Below, in pieces: positions 36,200 through 48,006 of a stretch of 64,000 nucleotides of DNA (positions are counted from its first letter, which is position 1; each line of letters opens with the position of its first letter). The translations under genes and the position numbers were made by a program. The stretch spans positions 248,001-312,000 of the forward strand of contig JAJEKV010000124.1 in assembly GCA_021234155.1 (NCBI GenBank), given 5' to 3'. The notes below the pieces were generated by a model. It was not told the origin of the DNA and did not search any database. It was given only the letters and a program-made list of their open reading frames with translations. This DNA comes from Isoetes taiwanensis (taxonomy: Eukaryota > Streptophyta > Lycopodiopsida > Isoetales > Isoetaceae).

Positions 36200-37117
36200 T
36201 CCTGTAAAATGATGTAAAATGACGGTATCTCCAGAAAATTACAATCTCTTCTCTCTTTCTATCCTGTTGCGAGCATGCATCTTCGACCTCCATTCTTTTC
36301 TCCTTAGAATGTATCGTCTCTCTTTCTTCTTCCAATATAATTTTTTTTCTCAAACCTTTTTCCTTATGGCTCTCATTCATTTTTCTATGCTGTTTTGATG
36401 CCATTGGAGCTCTCCGAAATTGCTAGCAGGGTTCAGCAGCAGGAATCGTGGTGATAGCAGGCAGCTTGCCCCTGCATCATAGCAGAGTCTGACAGGGCAC
36501 CAGAGCAGATCAGCAATTAGGGCAAGGCCAGAAGGTTATTGATAGTGGGATTGGGATGACAAAGGCTGGTATGTTCGATTGTTAACACATTGTTCCACTG
36601 TTTGACATATAGAGTTTGTGTTTCCTGTAAATGAAAACGTTGCACTTAGAAGGCATGTTATATGCACAGATCTTGTGAACCGCCTTGGAACTATTGCATG
36701 ATCTGGTACAAAGGAGTTCATGGAAGCTTTAGCTGCTAGATCAGAGATTCAAAGCAGAGGAGCATATGAATAAGAATAAGGCATGGAAAATTCTAATTCC
36801 CTTCCATCATTGCTGATCTTGCCATCTTCCTGATTATCTTGCATTTCCTCCTACTGACAAAACCATTTATTTGTTGTCTATCTGATTTAGTAGGTCAAAA
36901 GATTTGCCATGTTTCAGAGGATTTAAATTCACTTCTTCTTCCTAAAATTAGTTGCTCTGCAATGCAATTTGCTGTGTTGAAAAGAAGCATTAAAGACTAG
37001 ATGGCTACTTTAAGTAGGCAATTGCGTTATAGCATCGGATTGATGCACCAGAACATGACAGTTCCTTGCAAAATGCGTATAAGGGACATATTGACATATC
37101 TATTTCTGGCCAGTACT
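36200..37117. other. Non-coding, no gene seen
   Basis: No domain, RNA gene or clear repeat in this stretch. Confidence 0.45.
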
Positions 37118-37446
37118 TTTTTCTTCCAGTCATTGTCAACATTGAATGTGATGGTTTCTGCTCTTGCCCAGCGTGGTCAGGCTGTAGAAACCCTTAGTTT
37201 TTTTGGGCAGGTGCCTGTATGGGTTATAGTCCAACGGAATACCATGATTGCAGCTTATGCTCAGCAGAGATGTTTAGATGACCCATGAGCTCTTTCAACA
37301 AATGCATCACTGTAATGTTATCATCTGGAATGTGGGTGCAAGGGCCATTTTAGTAGTCATAAAAAGGAAGCCTGCAGAGAGCAATTTTTTAGTGATCCAG
37401 TGTTCCCTATATATTGCAAACAGAGAGGCTGAAGAAAAACGGATTG
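37118..37446 (+). pseudogene. PPR-protein gene fragment
   Basis: Plus-strand translation gives LNVMVSALAQRGQAVETLSF, then RNTMIAAYAQQRCLDDP. After a frameshift it gives ELFQQMHHCNVIIWNVGARA. These are adjacent pentatricopeptide repeats in the WNxMIxAYAQxGxxxxAxxLFxxM pattern of plant organellar RNA-binding proteins. Frame breaks and missing flanks make it a pseudogene. It is not the same piece as the PPR relics in the large direct repeats. Confidence 0.72.
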
Positions 37447-40400
37447 CAACTTCATAAATGAAGTAGAGCTGGCTAAGAATTGAATTGGTTTCAACCTGGT
37501 AGAGAAGCAGAGTGGGCTTACGTTTCCAACGATTTACTAGTTGTTTGATAGAACTCTCTGGTTGAGCACCATTGGCAGATATGGTGTATAGTGCTGGAAA
37601 CTTATATTGAAGTGAAGTTGTTGTAAAAACCTATCCTTGAGTCTTAGCCACTCTCTTAGATTATATATTAGTTTGTGTACTAGTCTTCCCCACTTGAAAT
37701 GTATTAACCAGCATATAACCATCATTCTCTGTAAGGCTTTCTTGTTATTCATGTTCTTCTGATTAGTTAAATGTTCAGTTAACAGGCCTTGATGCCATGG
37801 TTTCTATGACCAGGCATAATGGGAGTGTTGAAACAGCTACCTAACTTCTTAGTTGGAATGGTATAACTTTATTTTCCATTTCTAAAATAGCAGATTATAC
37901 ATGTTAATCTAGGGTCAGATTCTTGTCATCGAATAGACAGGACCTTAAGGCAAGCATCTAGGAATGGTTGAGGCTGGATACACCCCTGATCTTGCTTTGT
38001 ACACCACTGTTCTCAACAGCCTTATCAATATGGATGCAAAGTGAGTATGCAATATCATTCATGGAATGGAAGAAAGATCACCAAGTTGATGCCTCAACGT
38101 TCCACAGCTCAGGCTTTCATGAGTTTAACAACTGGGTGACATGTTTGCTGGCTGCGCTTGTTCATAATAGAAAGCCATTCCACTCTTTGAGCAAATACAG
38201 AATGGAAAACTAATATCAGATAAATACACTTTCAATTGTATTTGGAAGCATGTGAGAGAAAATTTTAAACAAATGGAAGTGGTGGAGGAAGTCTTAGTTG
38301 ATAGACAAACTTTCATGTTGTTAGATGCAAGCTTCCACATGGTTAAATGATAGATAGATAGATAGATATTATTTTAATGTTCAAGTTGGTACCAATGTAG
38401 TCTCTCCTAAGCTAGGTAAGAGAGTATTGCTCAAAGAAAACACGAAATACCACAAAGGCTAAGATTCTATTTCCATAAGGTTGGCAAATTATTTCTTGCT
38501 ATGATTTTGTCAATAGGGGTGAGGGTTTTATCTATTACTATGATTTTGTTAATGGTTTGGCGAAAAATAAGGGTTAGGGTTTTGGCAAAAAAAAATTTGG
38601 ACCTTGGCTAATTGTGGCAGTTGCAAAATCGTGGCGGCCGCCGTCCGAGCATGGCGGGAAGCAGAGGAAGTCCGGCTGCACCTAAGAAGCTGAGAAGCTC
38701 TTCACCTGAGAAGCTGCCAAGCTGCCAAGGGCTTCCGCCAAGGGCCAGATGCAAACATGCAAACATGATTGGAGCACCCGTTGTTTCCTCTTTGCTTTCT
38801 GCTTTGTTTCTTGAGGCCTCCATATGAACTGCATTTTGAGGATAATGTTTCTTGAGATTTACAATGTCAAAGCTTTAGAAGCCCTAATTAAGATTGTGCA
38901 TTTGGATTGTGGTTGGGAGATTCAGAAGAAGACTCCAACTTCTAGTGAAAATGCGGTTCTGTCTGAGCTGTGTCAGGTTTTCAATGAATGACGCCTATTC
39001 ATTCTCACATCTTCTTATCAGTTCTCCACTCTCAGTTGTTCTTATCTATGTTTTGCGAATGCACAATGGTAGTACATTCATTTCTTATGTGTATGGATTT
39101 AAGTATACCATGTATGTATATACGTATTTAGGCATATGGGGTGTACAAACTTATACGTGGGGCTGATGTGTAAATTCCATGGCCCTTCATTTGGCATATT
39201 CATGGAACTATGCTTGGATCCAATGATCCAAAAAAAACAAGGTGCTGCGCACGGAGGGTTGCCCTTCGGTGGCCCGAGAGTGTGTTTTCATGTTTCTTGC
39301 TGTGGTTTCGTTTCATGGTTCTTGTTGGGTTTTGGGGTTATTAATGGTTTGAAAGGGGGGGTTTTGTTTTGTGTTGTATATTAGAGTTAGCAAAACAACT
39401 GGAAAGAAGCAACAATGAGTGCAAAAGTCTCACCTTGCATGAAGTTCCATGGCTTCATTCTATGCGTTGAAATTTGTTCTTGGGTTTGCCCCAAAAATGA
39501 ACAGCCAGACTTCCCCAATTCCTCAGATCAACAGGGCTCATTGTATACAATTTTTTTCTAATGCATCAGAATGAGAAAATGGAAAACAGGCACCTGAATC
39601 GTGCAAAAGAATGACGGGCACTTGGTAATGCATCGTGGAATTTTCAAATAAGATGGAGAAACCCGCATGGCATAGTTCTATTCAAACCCCGCAATTTCCT
39701 AAGATGGTCGACGACCACGGAGCCAATGTTCTCCGAGTCAACAAGGCTTTTACCGTAAATTTCAAGAATCCAATCACGCCCACCCACACAAGGCACCGCT
39801 TAGTTTTAGGGTGCGGGCATTCAAAGATTTCATATTTAACAAAACGACAAAATGAGGAGCTCAAAGCTCCAAAACGCAATCTTTAGGAAGTCAGACATGT
39901 AACACAAGAATCGCTTTTTGATTCGAACTCGATGTTCGAAAATCCGCACATCGGCCTACAAAGGGCCGAGAATGGGCAAAATCAATGTTTAACCTAACCT
40001 AGAATGCAGCCTCGATATTGTCCGAACAATTGAAAAAAAGCAAGCTTTGTGCCGCTCGCTTGCTTGCTTGTTGCAGGTCTTGAGTCTCGGGACGGTCCCG
40101 CGCTGCCGCTACAGCTCGCTTCAAGCGCTGCTCTAAATGCAAAAAATCGGGTGGCATTAATGTAGCGATCACATGTAGGATAATCTCAGCTGTGGCTGAT
40201 TTCGTGCTGATCCAGCGCTGAACAGAGCTTTTTTCAGCCCATTTTGGAGTTTCAGCTGGCGCGACGTCCACGGCGCGATGCGGGGCCTTTGCTGATAAGC
40301 TGGGATTCTGCTGTTAAGCTGCATTGTCAGCCGTGGCAAAAACAAACTCCATGTGAATCGCCCATAAACGGATCGGGGATATTTGCAGGAATATTTAGTG

Positions 40401-43069
40401 AGCAGGTGGGCCTTCAATATTTGGGTCAAAGATTCCGTTGGGTGCGAACTCTGCTGCCCGTTTTGCTGCACTGACCAGGTGATTTGCCTGTAGATTTGCT
40501 GCAAACAGTTTACACGATGATCTACATTTTGTGCAACAAAATTTTCAGAACCTCTGTTAAAGTGAATACGCCAATACACCACTGCCCTGCAAATCCAAAA
40601 AGCCCTTTGCATGGCAGGATATTGCAAAACTTCAATTTTGCCACAGAGGCATCCGTGAAGTTGAAGCGCCTGGAATCCAAGCCTAGAGTTAAGGCAATTA
40701 TCCCATTTCTAACCAACCTGGGTCATACAAAATGTGCTTGTTGAGTATACCCTTGAAAAACTTGGTAAGCTGAACTGTTGCACCAAAATGCAATTGATAT
40801 GTTTGTTTGTATTGCAGGGTCACTCAATTATTATTTACACCAGGAGCTGCTATTGTAGATGCAAATCGGAGGCAAAAAGTGCTTGAAGCTGTACGGTCCA
40901 GTATAACTATGATACCAACTTGAAAATTATGATTATTCTTAAAGAAGTCTTGTTTTCTTCTCAGATCTGTTGCCTTTCACAGCAAACCAATGCACATGTA
41001 GTTTTTAATGAGCTCCTCACATCATCTATAAAAGAACTTTATAGAAGGGATGGAACAATTAAAAGGCATCTCTATACGCCATAAATAAAGACATCATAAG
41101 ATCACAGTTATTGTCAACAAAAGGACTACCATGGGCACATTATTTATTCACATTGAACAGCAATCTTTCAACAACGAATAAACTGCATCCAATGCACATA
41201 TAGACAAACCATGCATTTGCAAGAAACAAAAAGTTATAGCCATGAGTAGAAAAAATGCAATAACAAGACCTTTATCATGGGGCAATTATCCCATTTCTAA
41301 CCAACCTGGGTCATACAAAATGAGAGTTTGCTCTGGTCTTACAGCATGTGTACTCTACATAAGCCCCAACAAAGCCGTTTGTGTTCTTATTCACTGTTAG
41401 CACCTCAATAGGCATCCAAAACTCCTTTGCACCTATTTGCAGCATAAAAATGCGGTTATAGTAAACATGCAATCAAGTCCATTTCCAATAAATTACAGAT
41501 GAGCTTTTAGCATGTCTCTAGATAATCTTGAAGCCAGTATTCCTCACCAAGCATTACACTAGTTGAGCCGCTATAAAAGCTAGTTGTTACAAATATTAGC
41601 GCAATCTGAGCCTTCTTATGTGCAAGCTCCAGAATCTTGAAAGAGAAAGAGCCATTATCCTGTAAGTTAGACTACTTTATTAATTACCACATTTAAGTTC
41701 ATCAATCACAACTAGGTTCATCAATCTTGTCACACACAAGAAGCATTGAATTAGATCCTATTATTATATATTAAGAATAATGAAAAAGCAACAACCTGGT
41801 TGCACTTACTATTTATTACAACAATAACATACACGTATTCTTTATTTCAAAGCATTTCTGCTACCAATCTGGGAAATATACGCCTAGGCTCATTTGAAGG
41901 TCTTCTTCTCATCTTTCCAACGCATGCTCTTGCACGAAAAACGGAGGTTGTTTAAGAAAGTTATGGCCATGTTTCTAATTATCTCTCAAATTGAGACATC
42001 AAATGTATTTCCATTTATTTGACATGCTTACCTTAGAAAATTCAGAAACATGCACCTAGCATCATTTTTGGAACTCTCATTGAGCTCTCCAACAAAGCCT
42101 CTTGTGCTGAGAATGGAGCTTCTCTTTGAGATTTATACACATCCTTCTAATGCTGCAGGTAAACCAGTTGTTAGTTTCCTTTGAAGAACTCAAAGTGAAG
42201 ATTTCTCCTTCATTTCATAGTCCAAAAATGACAGGCAACAAGATTGACTACTAGTCTATCAATATCAGTAATAGATAGATGTATTTTTTTGCACAAATTT
42301 TACCCTTTAACTTAAATGCAGCATCAAGTTTGAGGCCGAAACTGTGGCAGAAGGCTTAAGCTCACATCCATTCTCATCCATTCTTTACTTGTCTGGAACC
42401 ATAACGGAACCATAATGCACCGCCAGATCCTATCCAACAGTCTCGGAATTTATGGGTGTATGTGAACATGAGGGGCTCAAGCTGTCGCTAGGAGTTTGGA
42501 TTACTGCATTGCTTTTGGAGAATGCGTAGCAGGGGCTAAGCATTAAGCATCAACAATTGCTACTAATTACTAACTCCTAACCCTGTTTCTCGAATCAGAA
42601 TCAAAAGCAAAATGTCAAATAGAACCCTATATGTATTGAAAAAATCATAGAGTATACAGCGAATACACTAACAGGTTTTATTCCTTCAAGAAATGGAAGC
42701 CACACATGCTCCGACGGTCTGATAAGAAGACGATAACCTTGAATGCACAGCCGTAATGGCCTTAGAGTAGAGATGCCAGCTATTTCTTATTTGCCAAAGC
42801 AACAGATTGAATAGCCTGAAGAATCCAATTGCAAAAGCATGGCTATGGCTGCTGGTTTTGCATGAGAGAAAAGAGCAATGCAACATCATAAAATATATAC
42901 GACACTGAAATATATACGACACTGAAGAGAACCGATCACACAGAGGAATTCACAAATCTAAATTTAACCTTCTACCGTAAACAAAGCTGCCCAGGCAAGG
43001 AGAAATCCATCAAATTAAGAGAAGTTTTGGCAAAACGGTCAGAAAGCACTCACGATTTTTTTGCTTGCT
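37447..43069. other. Long non-coding stretch
   Basis: 5.6 kb without a supportable gene. Included are a GATA microsatellite (38350-38370), a segment at 38390-38480 repeated near 43980-44085, GC-rich sequence at 39600-40700 with only shadow ORFs, and a 42-base exact direct repeat (40693 and 41281). Confidence 0.5.
40693..41322. repeat. Exact 42-bp direct repeat, 588 bp apart
   Basis: GGCAATTATCCCATTTCTAA and the following 22 bases occur at 40693-40734 and 41281-41322 with no mismatch. Confidence 0.9.
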
Positions 43070-43438
43070 CTAAAGATCTTGTATGGCCGAACCGATGGAG
43101 GCATCCCCGATATTTGGAAGGAGCAAACACATAGTAGGTAGCAGAATAAAACATAACAGGGATATATAAGAACGAGCTATCAAACTGTTTGACCTATGTG
43201 CTTGCTTTGCCACTGCCAGTTCTCTTTTATGCGCATATTGATGCCCGCCAAAAGCTTGAAAGCTTTGAAATTTCTTTGGCAATACGGACATGGCCCCTTG
43301 GCTCTGTTGGTTGCAAAGCCTATTTTTGTCTGCGGCCATAGCTGCTTCCACAGCCTCAGAGACTGCCCTTTTATTTGCATCGATTGGAGCTTCGGCCATA
43401 GCCACGCCTGCGAAGGAATGGGCTGGATGACCGATCAC
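43070..43438 (-). pseudogene. C2H2 zinc-finger protein gene of the plant QALGGH type, frameshifted
   Basis: In the frame starting at 43438 (122 codons) the minus strand reads FQSFQAFGGHQYAHKRELAV, the second half of a plant-specific C2H2 finger (consensus QALGGHxxAHK). The first half, GPCPYCQRNFKAF, lies in the adjacent frame, so one base has been lost or gained inside the finger between the cysteines and the histidines. Such proteins are small nuclear transcription factors, often intronless. A sequencing error could also explain the break. An alanine-rich N-terminus and hydrophobic C-terminus follow; the true start is uncertain. Confidence 0.65.
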
Positions 43439-44708
43439 TTACAGGCACCAGCCAGTTTTTAGCAGTCACCAGTATATACTAGGCATATGCCGGCATATAC
43501 CTGGATATGCCCACATACCCACATAAATGAGGGTTTGCCCCCCTAGGGGCAACCCAAAAATAAGGATAGAATAATAAGGATAGAACAAATCCACAAGAAA
43601 ATGATTCGTTGCTAAAATTGTAGCTTGTATCATAGTTAAGTACATGATCATTGGATATTTAAGCATTTCTCCCTTGATGATGGTCCATAAAAGAATAACC
43701 CACGTTGGCATCATGGTTCGAAAAATAAGGGGTTTGGCCCCAAAAACCCGGCCATCCTTAAAATTTTTCGATTAGATAAAAAAAATTCTGGCAATTTTTT
43801 GGTCTTTTTTTGCAAAAAAATCCAAAGAAATCCGGAAAATAGGCTTCAAAAAATCCGGAAATCTGGTAATATCAAATGTGGGCGGCATTTTTCCTAGTTT
43901 GGTAGGCCACTAAATTTGAGCCCTGGTTGGCATGCCTATAGAGCACCAATGTAGCCTCTCCATAACCCAAGTTAGCATGCCTAGAGAGCACTTATGTAAC
44001 CTCTCCTAAGCTAGGTAAGAGAGTACTTAAGGAAAACACGAAGCAACACAAGGCTAGTTCACCATAAGATTCCATTCTCAAACCCACAAGAAAATGATTC
44101 GTTGCTAAAAATTGTAATCTATGCATTTTTCTGCTTGATGATGGGCCATTGAATGCTTTGTTTGGTTATAATGTTCTCTATATTGTCTCCATTTTGCTAA
44201 ATAATTGTCATATTTTCAACTTTCTAAGTTCGTTTTCTTCCTCTTCTTATAGACGTGCGCTTAGCCAATCTTATCTTTAACAAGAAATATGTGGTTGCCA
44301 TTTATACTACTATGCATAATATGAAAACTGCTACATGTATTGTATGCGAAGGTGCTATTGCAGGGTTGCCAATTGACCTTTGAATGGCCATACTTGTGGT
44401 ATTCCTTCATTGACTTACATCATTTTTCTATGAATGTGACCCACACCATAAGCAATTAGGTGACAAATTTACTAGAGCATTAGTGCAATTCTGTATTCTG
44501 TTGGTATGCTACCTTGGCACATTATGACGTTTAAATAAAAGGAATGGTCAACTTTAAAGGTTGAAATCATGAGGACTTTTTAGATCATGGCAACATAAGA
44601 AAATACCAGGCCCAAGGCATAAAGGCCAAATTTGTGCTTCATATTTTCTATCCCACCCATCTTCTTTTGCCATTTTCTTCCTAATCCCCAAATTTCTTCC
44701 TAACTTGC
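43439..44708. other. Non-coding, with internal repeats
   Basis: CACAAGAAAATGATTCGTTG occurs near 43592 and 44089. CTCTCCTAAGCTAGGTAAGA near 44006 repeats a segment near 38400. No gene seen. Confidence 0.5.
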
Positions 44709-44720
44709 AAGCACCCAACC
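44709..44720. other. Target-site duplication, 5' copy (LINE C copy 2)
   Basis: AAGCACCCAACC, repeated exactly at 49563-49574 after the poly(A). Confidence 0.9.
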
Positions 44721-45585
44721 CATTTTGCTGATAAACGATAGGCAGATCCAGGAGATTGCTTCCTTTAACTCTGAAGAAGATGAAGGCTTCGTGAATGTTG
44801 AAAGAGGCAGGGGGTACAGGAGAGGCAGAGCTGCTTTTCGAGGTGGAGGACGAGGGAGGGGATTCAAATTTGCATCAGAGTGGGAAAAAGGTGAATGCTC
44901 ACAAGGTATAGCCAAGGCAAAAGGTAAGGAACAGATCAATGGCATGGACAGTGCCCCAGCACACGGCGATGGCAAAGATAAAGGTACAGTCATATTCTCT
45001 AGAGAGACAAATGATTGTTTGGATAAGGAGCCCCCTGCTGCAAGGCAGCCTAATGAGAGCCTAGGGACTGTTTGTGTGACGGCTAACAGAAATAATTCGG
45101 ATCTCTCTGTACCTCAAGATGATGATACCCCACTACTAGTGGTTAGTAGTGGAGATGGTACCTCTGTAGCAGAACTGCCACAAGGACGAGCTAACCGAGC
45201 AGATATGCATCTGGAAGTTGGCAACAGAACTTCTGATGAGGCCAACGTCCCAATCCATAACTCTGAGCTGGACAGTGAGGCTGCCAGGAGGGACTCTCAT
45301 GATGACTCCCTCTTAGATGACATGGAAGACAAGGGTGGGGCCAAGTCAGCTCCAATTGAAAATACAGTAATGGCTGAGACTACTTGTGGGTATGTAGGAG
45401 AGGCATCCACACTTGACATAGAGGAAATACATGCAGAGGTTGACCTCAGCAACGAGGTCAATGAAGTATTCCCCCCACCATCAGCAGCAGCAACTATAGG
45501 CTGCCCAAAAGGCAAGGGCAACCAAAAGAAGAAGAAATGCTCGGGCAGATTTGCAGGCAAGGTAGCCAAGGCCCTACTCAGGTAG
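44721..45585 (+). CDS. LINE C copy 2 ORF1 (5'-truncated), RGG-rich
   Basis: Open frame of about 288 codons from the element's 5' edge to TAG at 45583-45585. Near its start is an arginine-glycine box (RGRGYRRGRAAFRGGGRGRG), the kind of segment that binds RNA. An acidic, low-complexity middle follows, and then a basic C-terminus with KGKGNQKKKKCSG. LINE ORF1 proteins coat the element's RNA and help target-primed reverse transcription. The true start codon is lost by truncation. The downstream ORF2 is in the same frame, separated by the single TAG and six bases. Confidence 0.6.
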
Positions 45586-45591
45586 TGCCTC

Positions 45592-48006
45592 TTGGATGAT
45601 GGGTTCTCTCTCAATTCTCAGCCAATGAAAGTTCTATCATGGAACTTACGTGGAGTCAAAGGCTCTTTGAAAAGGTCCAGGGTGCTCCCAGCACTTAGAT
45701 CAATGGCAGCAGACATAATGCTTCTCCAAGAACATCGATTGGATGATTTTGGTCTCAGGTCGCTTGGTGATTGGATAGGTAGCGGCTTCAATTCCATTGC
45801 TGCTCGTGCCAATGGCACCAAAGGAGGAATTGCATTGCTGTATAAGAACAACAAACACTTGAAGTTGGAAAGCTCTTACTGCAGCTTGAATGGGAGGTGG
45901 CAAGCTGCAACCTTTACTACAGAAGAGGTTACTTGGGGGCTGATCAATGTGTATGCATCAAACTGCCCCAGAGAAAGGGCACAAATGTGGAACGATATTG
46001 CAGTTTGGTTGGCAAATCAGGACACAGTTAATTGGGTGCTTGGAGGCGACTTCAATATGACGGATTCATGGGACCAGAAAGTTGGCGTCCAACGGAATCT
46101 GTCTGCAGAGGAGAAACCAGCATGGGAAAACCTTTTGGATTCAATGGGTCTTGCACTAATCCCTCCCACAAACCATCTTTATTCATGGACAAACAAACAG
46201 AAGGGCAGCAAGAGAGTTTACTGTCTATTAGATCGCTTTTATGTGGCAAATCCAGAGGCTCCATTCTTGGACCAATGCTATGTGGAAGCAGATGTGGGAT
46301 TCATTCAATCGGACCATACACCTCAGTACCTTTTTATGGGCCCTCACCAGCACGCAGCCAGGTCAGGTAGCTCTCCCTTTAAATTCAATGTTTCTTATCT
46401 TAGCAAGGAAGAATTTTGCCGTCCGTTCAAAACTTTCCTGAGCAACTTGCCAATGCAAGAGAATCTGCCTAGCATGCTAAGGTGGTGCAACAAGTTGAAG
46501 GCAATGAAATGTTGGATTAAAGAATGGGGCAGGAAGCGCATCATGGAATTCAAAAAGCATAAGGCTGATCTCAGTAGCAGGTTAAAAATGGTAAGACAAG
46601 AATTGATCCTCAAGCCCAATCTTGTCTCTCTCCATAACCTTGAGGAAACTCTGGAATTGCAGCTTAAAGAGGTGGAGGAAACTGAGGCCAAAGGAGCTGC
46701 TGTGCGTGCTAAGGCACACTGGTATGTTGAGGGGGACAGGGAAAACTCAAAGGTATTTTTCAGATTGGCAGGCACTCGCTTAACCGTCAATGGGATCACC
46801 TCTGTTATTGACTCTAATCAGCAGAAAATTGAAGACCCAAAGTTGATCACTGAATACTTCTTTAATGAATATGAAAAACTATTCAAGGAAAAGCCTCTGC
46901 CAGCTAGCTACAGTGCTGATTTGAACGAATGTTTGCAGGCTTTGCAATTGGAAATATCAGATGAGGACAACCAGTCTCTGCTAAAGGATATTACACTGGA
47001 TGAAATACATAAAACCCTCAGATCCATGCCACATGGAAAATCTCCGGGGCCAGATGGGTTTCCCCCGGAGTTTTTCTTGGAATTTTGGGATGAACTGAAG
47101 AATGATCTGCTTTTAGCTATCAGAGGAGCATGGATCAGTAAGCTCCTGCACCCAAGTCTTGCAGCAGGCTTCATTGCTCTTGTGCCAAAGGTAGACAGGC
47201 CTCAGTCACTATCAGAATGGCGTCCCATAGCACTCACAGGGACTACGTACAAAATTATGGCCAAAATACTTGCTCTCAGGCTCAAACCAATTCTATGTCG
47301 AGTCATTGGCAGTGAACAGACCGTCTTTCTCCCAAAGAGGTGTATATTCGATAATTACATGATGGCCTCTGAAGGTTTACATTGGTGCAAAGCATCTGTT
47401 CAGAATTGCTTGCTTTTGAAACTTGACTTTAGACGTGCTTTTGATTCCATATGCTGGGACAGTCTTGAGAAAATCCTCACACATATGGGCTTTGCAACGG
47501 GATTTGTTAGAATGGTAATGGGGTTAAACAAGCTGGCCAAGGCATCTCTAATCATAAATGGACATCCAGGTAAGCAATTTTCGCTCCAGCAAGGAGTGCG
47601 ACAGGGATGCCCCCTTGCGCCCTACCTTTTCCTCCTAGTCGCAAATGTGCTTACTAGGTTGGTTAACATGAAAGCTGCTGAAGCAAAAATTACTGGTTTG
47701 CTCCTTCCTCAGCGTGACAGGCAAGTATGTCTATCTCAATTCGCAGATGACACCTTTGCATTTTTGAATGGAAATGATGGCAGTCTCGATGAATTCTTTG
47801 GCATATTGCAAGTCTTCGGATCTGCCACAGGGGTTGAGTTGAACAAAGCCAAATGTGTTATTATTCCCCCAAGTTATGATGCTCACACCTTAGGTAAAGC
47901 ACAACAGTTAGGACTCCAAAGTACCGGAGGAAGGTGCATCGACAAAACTATTGGGCATCCCTATAGGCAACAATATGACCATCAAGGGAATCGAATCCCA
48001 TCTTGA
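45592..48006 (+). CDS. LINE C copy 2 ORF2: endonuclease and reverse transcriptase
   Basis: An 804-codon frame. The EEP endonuclease occupies residues ~10-235: MKVLSWNLRGVKG (Met at 45625 is the likelier start), LLQEHR, GGDFNMT, CLLDRFYV and QSDHTP (catalytic His). After a linker come PHGKSPGPDGFPPEFF, FLPKRCIFDNYMMASEG, LLKLDFRRAFDSICW (motif A), GVRQGCPLAPYLF (motif B) and SQFADDTFAFL (motif C, 47740-47751, FADD as in many plant LINEs). All catalytic residues of both enzymes that I can place are present. The frame ends early at 48006 because of a frameshift in the thumb; the rest of the ancestral protein lies in other frames to 49420. Confidence 0.92.
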   Translation: MDDGFSLNSQPMKVLSWNLRGVKGSLKRSRVLPALRSMAADIMLLQEHRLDDFGLRSLGDWIGSGFNSIAARANGTKGGIALLYKNNKHLKLESSYCSLNGRWQAATFTTEEVTWGLINVYASNCPRERAQMWNDIAVWLANQDTVNWVLGGDFNMTDSWDQKVGVQRNLSAEEKPAWENLLDSMGLALIPPTNHLYSWTNKQKGSKRVYCLLDRFYVANPEAPFLDQCYVEADVGFIQSDHTPQYLFMGPHQHAARSGSSPFKFNVSYLSKEEFCRPFKTFLSNLPMQENLPSMLRWCNKLKAMKCWIKEWGRKRIMEFKKHKADLSSRLKMVRQELILKPNLVSLHNLEETLELQLKEVEETEAKGAAVRAKAHWYVEGDRENSKVFFRLAGTRLTVNGITSVIDSNQQKIEDPKLITEYFFNEYEKLFKEKPLPASYSADLNECLQALQLEISDEDNQSLLKDITLDEIHKTLRSMPHGKSPGPDGFPPEFFLEFWDELKNDLLLAIRGAWISKLLHPSLAAGFIALVPKVDRPQSLSEWRPIALTGTTYKIMAKILALRLKPILCRVIGSEQTVFLPKRCIFDNYMMASEGLHWCKASVQNCLLLKLDFRRAFDSICWDSLEKILTHMGFATGFVRMVMGLNKLAKASLIINGHPGKQFSLQQGVRQGCPLAPYLFLLVANVLTRLVNMKAAEAKITGLLLPQRDRQVCLSQFADDTFAFLNGNDGSLDEFFGILQVFGSATGVELNKAKCVIIPPSYDAHTLGKAQQLGLQSTGGRCIDKTIGHPYRQQYDHQGNRIPS

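Noticed and set aside
38612-38827. ORFs on both strands with proline/arginine-rich products
   Set aside because: Short, mirror-image ORFs in a small GC-rich patch; no domain and no splice context.
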